Positions 60,646 to 64,000 of a stretch of DNA of 64,000 nucleotides are shown piece after piece. The position numbers were made by a program, and so were the translations under genes. The notes under the pieces are model-generated. The model made no database searches, was not told the DNA's origin, and saw only the letters and a list, made by a program, of their open reading frames with translations. The DNA lies in assembly GCA_944324965.1 (NCBI GenBank), contig CALUYH010000004.1, positions 40,997 to 104,996 of the forward strand, given 5' to 3'. The stretch's first letter is position 1. Every line of letters begins with the position of its first letter. The DNA is from Candidatus Avelusimicrobium gallinaceum. GTDB taxonomy: Bacteria > Elusimicrobiota > Elusimicrobia > Elusimicrobiales > Elusimicrobiaceae.

Positions 60646-61632
60646 ATGACTCCATCAATTTTAATAATAACCTCCAAGGAGGATTTCTCTGTTGATTATA
60701 TTGTAAATAAGTTAAATTCTCAAAAGATTCCTTATTATAGGTTTAATACGGAAGATATTGGTAGAGGCCTTGATATTGAATTCCTTATATCAGAAAATAG
60801 TTTTATATTACATGATAAATACAAAAATCTTTCGTTGAATCTATTAAGTTTTTCTGCAGTTTATTATCGGCGTCCTGTGATAGCTCCATTTCCGAGGAGT
60901 TTAACGACAGAGGAAGGAGTATATTTTTATAATGAACACTATACCTTGTTGGAATTTATATATCACTTGTTACAGAATCAATTTTGGTTGAACGATGTGT
61001 ATGATATTCGTTTTGCAGAGAACAAACCTTATCAACTTATGTTGGCACAGAATATTGGGTTTCGAATTCCAGAAAGCATTATATCGAATATTTCTCGTCC
61101 TGTTCGTTCTCTCCATGCTAAATATTCAAATATAATTTTTAAACCTCTAAAAATGGGCTTAATCAAAGATGGAGAAAAATTTTCTTCTGTACTATTTACA
61201 ACCAGGGTCGATAATATATTCTTAGAGGCTTTGGATTCTATTGTTTCATTACCTACGTATTTTCAACAAGAGATCAGAAAAAAATATGATGTAAGAGTTA
61301 CTGTTGTGGGCCAGGAAGTATTTGCTGCTTTTATATGCTCTCAAGAAAAAGTGGAAAGTCAATTAGACTGGAGAAGAACCAAGCAATTATTGCCACATAA
61401 ACAAGTCAAATTACCTCTGGAAATAGAGCAAAAATGCTTAACCTTGTGTAAAGAGTTGAATTTACAATTTGCGGCTATTGATTTGATATATGATCTTTTA
61501 GGAAATTATTGGTTCTTGGAAGTGAATCCGAATGGTCAATGGGTTTGGATTGAACAATTATTAGGATATCCTATTTCAGATAGAATTATAAAGATTTTAT
61601 GCGAGGGGAAAAGAAATGCTGAAGCGAATTAG
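60646..61632 (+). CDS. ATP-grasp peptide ligase, MvdC/MvdD-like (graspetide synthetase)
   Basis: A 328-residue ATP-grasp enzyme predicted to close macrolactone or macrolactam rings on the precursor. Family marks are FNTEDI (33-38), YYRRP (73-77), FAENKPYQLMLAQ, VVGQEVFAAFI, FAAIDLIYD, and the metal motif EVNPNGQWVWIE near 292, typical of MvdD/grasp-with-spasm maturases. It begins seven bases after the precursor stop with no ribosome site, which suggests coupled translation. AT-rich codon use sets it apart from the core genome. Confidence 0.87.
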   Translation: MTPSILIITSKEDFSVDYIVNKLNSQKIPYYRFNTEDIGRGLDIEFLISENSFILHDKYKNLSLNLLSFSAVYYRRPVIAPFPRSLTTEEGVYFYNEHYTLLEFIYHLLQNQFWLNDVYDIRFAENKPYQLMLAQNIGFRIPESIISNISRPVRSLHAKYSNIIFKPLKMGLIKDGEKFSSVLFTTRVDNIFLEALDSIVSLPTYFQQEIRKKYDVRVTVVGQEVFAAFICSQEKVESQLDWRRTKQLLPHKQVKLPLEIEQKCLTLCKELNLQFAAIDLIYDLLGNYWFLEVNPNGQWVWIEQLLGYPISDRIIKILCEGKRNAEAN

Positions 61633-62209
61633 AGAATTCTTTTGGCCTATATTAGAAGCGGTAAAAGATACTTGCCCTTTATATAAGGGAAAAGAAATTA
61701 AAAAAAGTAATTTAGATATAGCACTTAAACTTGCCTTACAAATGTACCAAGACGAACGCGAACGAGTTCAACGTATCGAAACTAAAGCGATGTGCTTTAT
61801 TGCTTTTTTTGGGGCATTAATGAGTTTTGTGTTATTTGTTATCAAAGATGTTGTGATGGTTTCTCGTATCACCTTCGGTAACATTTTTTTAGTAATATGG
61901 GCTGTTGTCATTTCTATATATTCTACTAAGGTTATGATATTTGCTGTTAAAACTTTAGAAAAAGTTCCCACTCAAGTTATTTCTGAAGATGTTTTTTGTG
62001 GAAAAACATGTGATACACAAGATATTATTGAAAAAATCGTATTGATTGTGCGTGGAAATTATGCAATTATTAATCGTAAAGTTGATAATATGGCAATGAC
62101 TCATTTATATGCTAATCGTGTAATTATATCGATGTGTGTGGGTGTTTTGCTATATTGTGCCGGTTATCTTGGGCGGGATCTTCTTCCTTTCTTTTATTTA
62201 TTATTTTAG
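61616..62209 (+). CDS. Three-helix membrane protein of the RiPP cluster
   Basis: A 197-residue membrane protein overlapping the ligase gene by 17 bases (GAGGGG precedes the ATG). A cytosolic helical head has YQDERERVQRIETKA. Helices follow at about 58-80 and 87-110, then a soluble loop of about 55 residues with FCGKTC and a second helical motif, and a last helix at about 167-187. The layout recalls the membrane effectors of Pycsar/SLATT type only in outline. Immunity, export or target-binding for the peptide are all possible. Confidence 0.6.
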   Translation: MLKRIREFFWPILEAVKDTCPLYKGKEIKKSNLDIALKLALQMYQDERERVQRIETKAMCFIAFFGALMSFVLFVIKDVVMVSRITFGNIFLVIWAVVISIYSTKVMIFAVKTLEKVPTQVISEDVFCGKTCDTQDIIEKIVLIVRGNYAIINRKVDNMAMTHLYANRVIISMCVGVLLYCAGYLGRDLLPFFYLLF

Positions 62210-62289
62210 ATATATGATTTTTTTATAATCAACAATCATATTGTAAAAGTTTATTTTCTTGTTTATCCTATATCAGCTTAAAATTCTAT

Positions 62290-63447
62290 TTAATCTAAAA
62301 AGATTGTTTTTTCTCTATCAGAGCAATTTTTCCACTTGTAATAGAAGGTTGTAATGGCTTTTGTTGAACGATAGTCCTTCTCATCGAGATCTTGCCATTC
62401 CGAAGAGATAGAGCGAGGAGAAGCATAGGAAGCTAGAGAATTATAAATACTATTTATCTTATTCTTGATGTCCTGCTCAAATAGAGTTCTTTCTTCTTCG
62501 GATTTAAAAAGAATTGTATGATTAGAAAGAGCTTTATAGTAGAGGTCTTGCCCTTGGCGTTCATTAAAATATCGTATAAACTTATAGAATTTATAAGGCA
62601 ATGATTCTTCTATAAAATACAAATATTTTATGTAGCAATTCTCTTTTGGGACCTCTATGTAATCCCTGTTGGGAACTGCTGTATGAAAGCGATACTCATC
62701 TAATCCTACATGGTATAAAGAAATAATCGTATGATTGTATATTTTAAATTTTGCTTTTTCCCAAGAAGCATTTTTATTAGGAAATAGTTTTGATAAAAAA
62801 TCAATCTTTCCTTCGTTATCATTAGAATTCAGAGTTAAAGAATATTCGGGGGCAAATTCATAATAATATGTTCCATTATGTTCGTTCGTGAGTTTCCAAT
62901 TTTGGGGATAATCTAGATAATAAGATAATTTATTTAATGGGGTTTCATCAATGCGAAAACGCTTTTTAAATAAATACTCAGTTTTATCGTTATTTGCTGT
63001 GCTATTTATTGGGGTGTTCGTATCCACAATGCGTGTGTAAATATTTCCATTTCGAACATGAATATTTCCCTCACAAAATGATTCTTTAAGGATAAAAGGT
63101 GTTTTGTTAGAATTTTTAATTATGATTACGTCAATCTCTTTTTGATTTAAAAATAAAGTCGCACAATAAACTTCTGGTCTAAAGTCTCCGACAAATTTTT
63201 TATTACGTAAAAAATCATTTAAATTTTGGGTGTTTTTTCTGTTTTTTTGATCACAAATACCTACAATTTCTGCATTGTCATCTACCCCAATAATAATATA
63301 GGCGTCCCGATTATTTAAATTATTAGCTAGACATAAAATATCGTGGAGTAACTTTGCGGAATTGTCGTGCCACTCTTTTTTGAAATCCCAATATCCACCC
63401 TCATAGCCTTTTTGTATCAAATCTTGAATGATTTCTTCCAAATTCAT
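62290..63447 (-). CDS. AlbA_2 (Schlafen-type) domain protein
   Basis: A 385-residue protein. The N-terminal AlbA_2 domain (about 1-130) has YWDFKKEWHDNSAKLLHDILCLANN and IIIGVDDNAEIVGI, the pattern of putative DNA-binding or nuclease-like Schlafen relatives common in defence islands. The rest is AT-rich and unassigned. It has GGAG before the ATG; the frame extends 16 codons upstream, but that part lacks a ribosome site. Its neighbour is McrC. Confidence 0.78.
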   Translation of the reverse strand: MNLEEIIQDLIQKGYEGGYWDFKKEWHDNSAKLLHDILCLANNLNNRDAYIIIGVDDNAEIVGICDQKNRKNTQNLNDFLRNKKFVGDFRPEVYCATLFLNQKEIDVIIIKNSNKTPFILKESFCEGNIHVRNGNIYTRIVDTNTPINSTANNDKTEYLFKKRFRIDETPLNKLSYYLDYPQNWKLTNEHNGTYYYEFAPEYSLTLNSNDNEGKIDFLSKLFPNKNASWEKAKFKIYNHTIISLYHVGLDEYRFHTAVPNRDYIEVPKENCYIKYLYFIEESLPYKFYKFIRYFNERQGQDLYYKALSNHTILFKSEEERTLFEQDIKNKINSIYNSLASYASPRSISSEWQDLDEKDYRSTKAITTFYYKWKNCSDREKTIFLD

Positions 63448-63475
63448 GATATTATTCTCCAAAAAAATTCTAACA

Positions 63476-63481
63476 ATTATA
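63476..63481 (-). promoter_or_regulatory. -10 box of the AlbA_2 gene
   Basis: TATAAT on the minus strand, 28 bases before the ATG at 63447. Confidence 0.45.
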
Positions 63482-63664
63482 GAACGGACCTTCAATGTTC
63501 TGCTATTTTACTTACAATTCGTGCTTCTTGGTGTTGTTTTAACGCGATACATTTTAAAAAGCCGACGATGTTGGCTTGTTTTCCAAACTATAACAAAGAT
63601 TTTTGCAACAGGTTTGATAAATACAAAATCAGTTATTGTGCCAGATCACTTTTTACTATTATAA

Positions 63665-63763
63665 AAATCATTATTCAAGGATCTCTCAAGAAAGTTTCCT
63701 AAATACGGCCAGATCGCCGAGCATATTCCTGTAGCATCAGATATTTCTGTTGAAGTGCTTTAA
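63665..63763 (+). pseudogene. Possible gene remnant (coding-like fragment after an in-frame stop)
   Basis: The frame reads ...VPDHFLLL, a stop at 63662-63664, then KSLFKDLSRKFPKYGQIAEH and on to a stop at 63761-63763, and looks protein-like. It overlaps the end of mcrC on the other strand by 27 bases. I cannot name a parent gene, and chance is possible. Confidence 0.2.
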
Positions 63764-64000
63764 AAATATACTTTGTAAGTATCGTTCTGTTAGTTTTTGA
63801 TGTAAATCAAAAGGAAGTACTGTAAGAGAACCATTTTTATCTTCTAGCACAGATAAGCGCTTATAGTTTTTCTGATAGATCGGATAACATAAAATAATGT
63901 TGCGGCGGTAAAAAAAGCGATTATAGGCCAGCATTTGATAAATGTCAGCCTCAGATGGTTTATTATCGGGTAAGTCTAAAATTTTATATTTGGTATCAAT
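63737..64000 (-). CDS. mcrC: 5-methylcytosine restriction system component McrC, C-terminal end (partial)
   Basis: The last 87 codons of a minus-strand gene that enters from the right edge. DTKYKIL then EADIYQMLAYNRFF and IILCYPIYQKNY match the nuclease C-terminus of McrC (PD-(D/E)xK type: the DTKYK carries the catalytic Asp and Lys). McrC, with the GTPase McrB, cuts methylated DNA. McrB, if present, should be just past the window. The adjacent AlbA_2 gene supports a defence island. Confidence 0.8.
   Translation of the reverse strand: MDTKYKILDLPDNKPSEADIYQMLAYNRFFYRRNIILCYPIYQKNYKRLSVLEDKNGSLTVLPFDLHQKLTERYLQSIFLKHFNRNI

Noticed and set aside
63367..63702. Plus-strand frame opposite the AlbA_2 start
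   Set aside because: No ribosome site and low-complexity composition; it overlaps the promoter of the minus-strand gene.

Overview
The window reads as a chromosome segment of a strictly anaerobic, probably gut-dwelling Gram-negative bacterium. The best guess is Elusimicrobiota; this is an inference from gene content, since there is no rRNA to test it. The clues are two stand-alone type IV prepilins with the same N-terminus, a monomeric [FeFe] hydrogenase, a three-domain NifU with NifS but no nitrogenase, an apparent Re-type citrate synthase operon, a secreted bile-salt-hydrolase-like enzyme, and an RND pump with outer-membrane parts. Most of the window (1-59.7 kb) is GC-rich with tightly packed genes and many intrinsic terminators.

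Layout. 1-10.6 kb: acpS end, nnrD, alpha/beta hydrolase, gph; on the minus strand glycerate kinase, an outer-membrane barrel, two small related membrane proteins, recN and nadK; then nifU-nifS. 10.6-17.1 kb: three UshA-like proteins in tandem (two with intact catalytic motifs, one lipoprotein without them), dus, rplM-rpsI. 17.1-24 kb: a frameshifted secreted protein, a prepilin, the hydrogenase, an EEP-family protein, cardiolipin synthase, a secreted unknown and cysK. 24-30.2 kb: a complete RND tripartite pump. 30.3-36.4 kb: purB-purA, a HAD phosphatase, two flavin reductases with a divergent HxlR regulator, and a CorC-like protein. 36.5-47.4 kb: a copper ATPase with a C-terminal CopZ-like domain that has its own start signals, NAD synthetase, a flavoprotein, deoB, a GT2 glycosyltransferase and a membrane EAL protein with a degenerate GGDEF. 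47.5-51.5 kb: a four-gene operon that would take acetyl-CoA and oxaloacetate to 2-oxoglutarate. 51.7-59.7 kb: a second prepilin, a bile-salt-hydrolase-like enzyme, a metalloprotease, a ChaN-like protein, a radical SAM protein, and a LysR/DUF3737/acetyltransferase group.

From about 60 kb the sequence turns strikingly AT-rich and looks like an acquired island. It opens with a regulatory stretch of inverted repeats. Next comes an apparent graspetide (omega-ester/amide RiPP) cluster: a 93-residue precursor with two TxT...RE.TD repeats, an MvdC/D-like ATP-grasp ligase and a three-helix membrane protein. An AlbA_2 (Schlafen-type) protein and the C-terminal end of McrC follow, which suggests a defence island. 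The RiPP cluster is the most interesting element of the window.

Two transcription features recur. About a dozen promoters carry an extended -10 (TGnTAnnnT) with little -35. At least nine genes have a -10 box only 5-10 bases before the ATG and no Shine-Dalgarno sequence, so they are probably translated from leaderless or nearly leaderless mRNAs.
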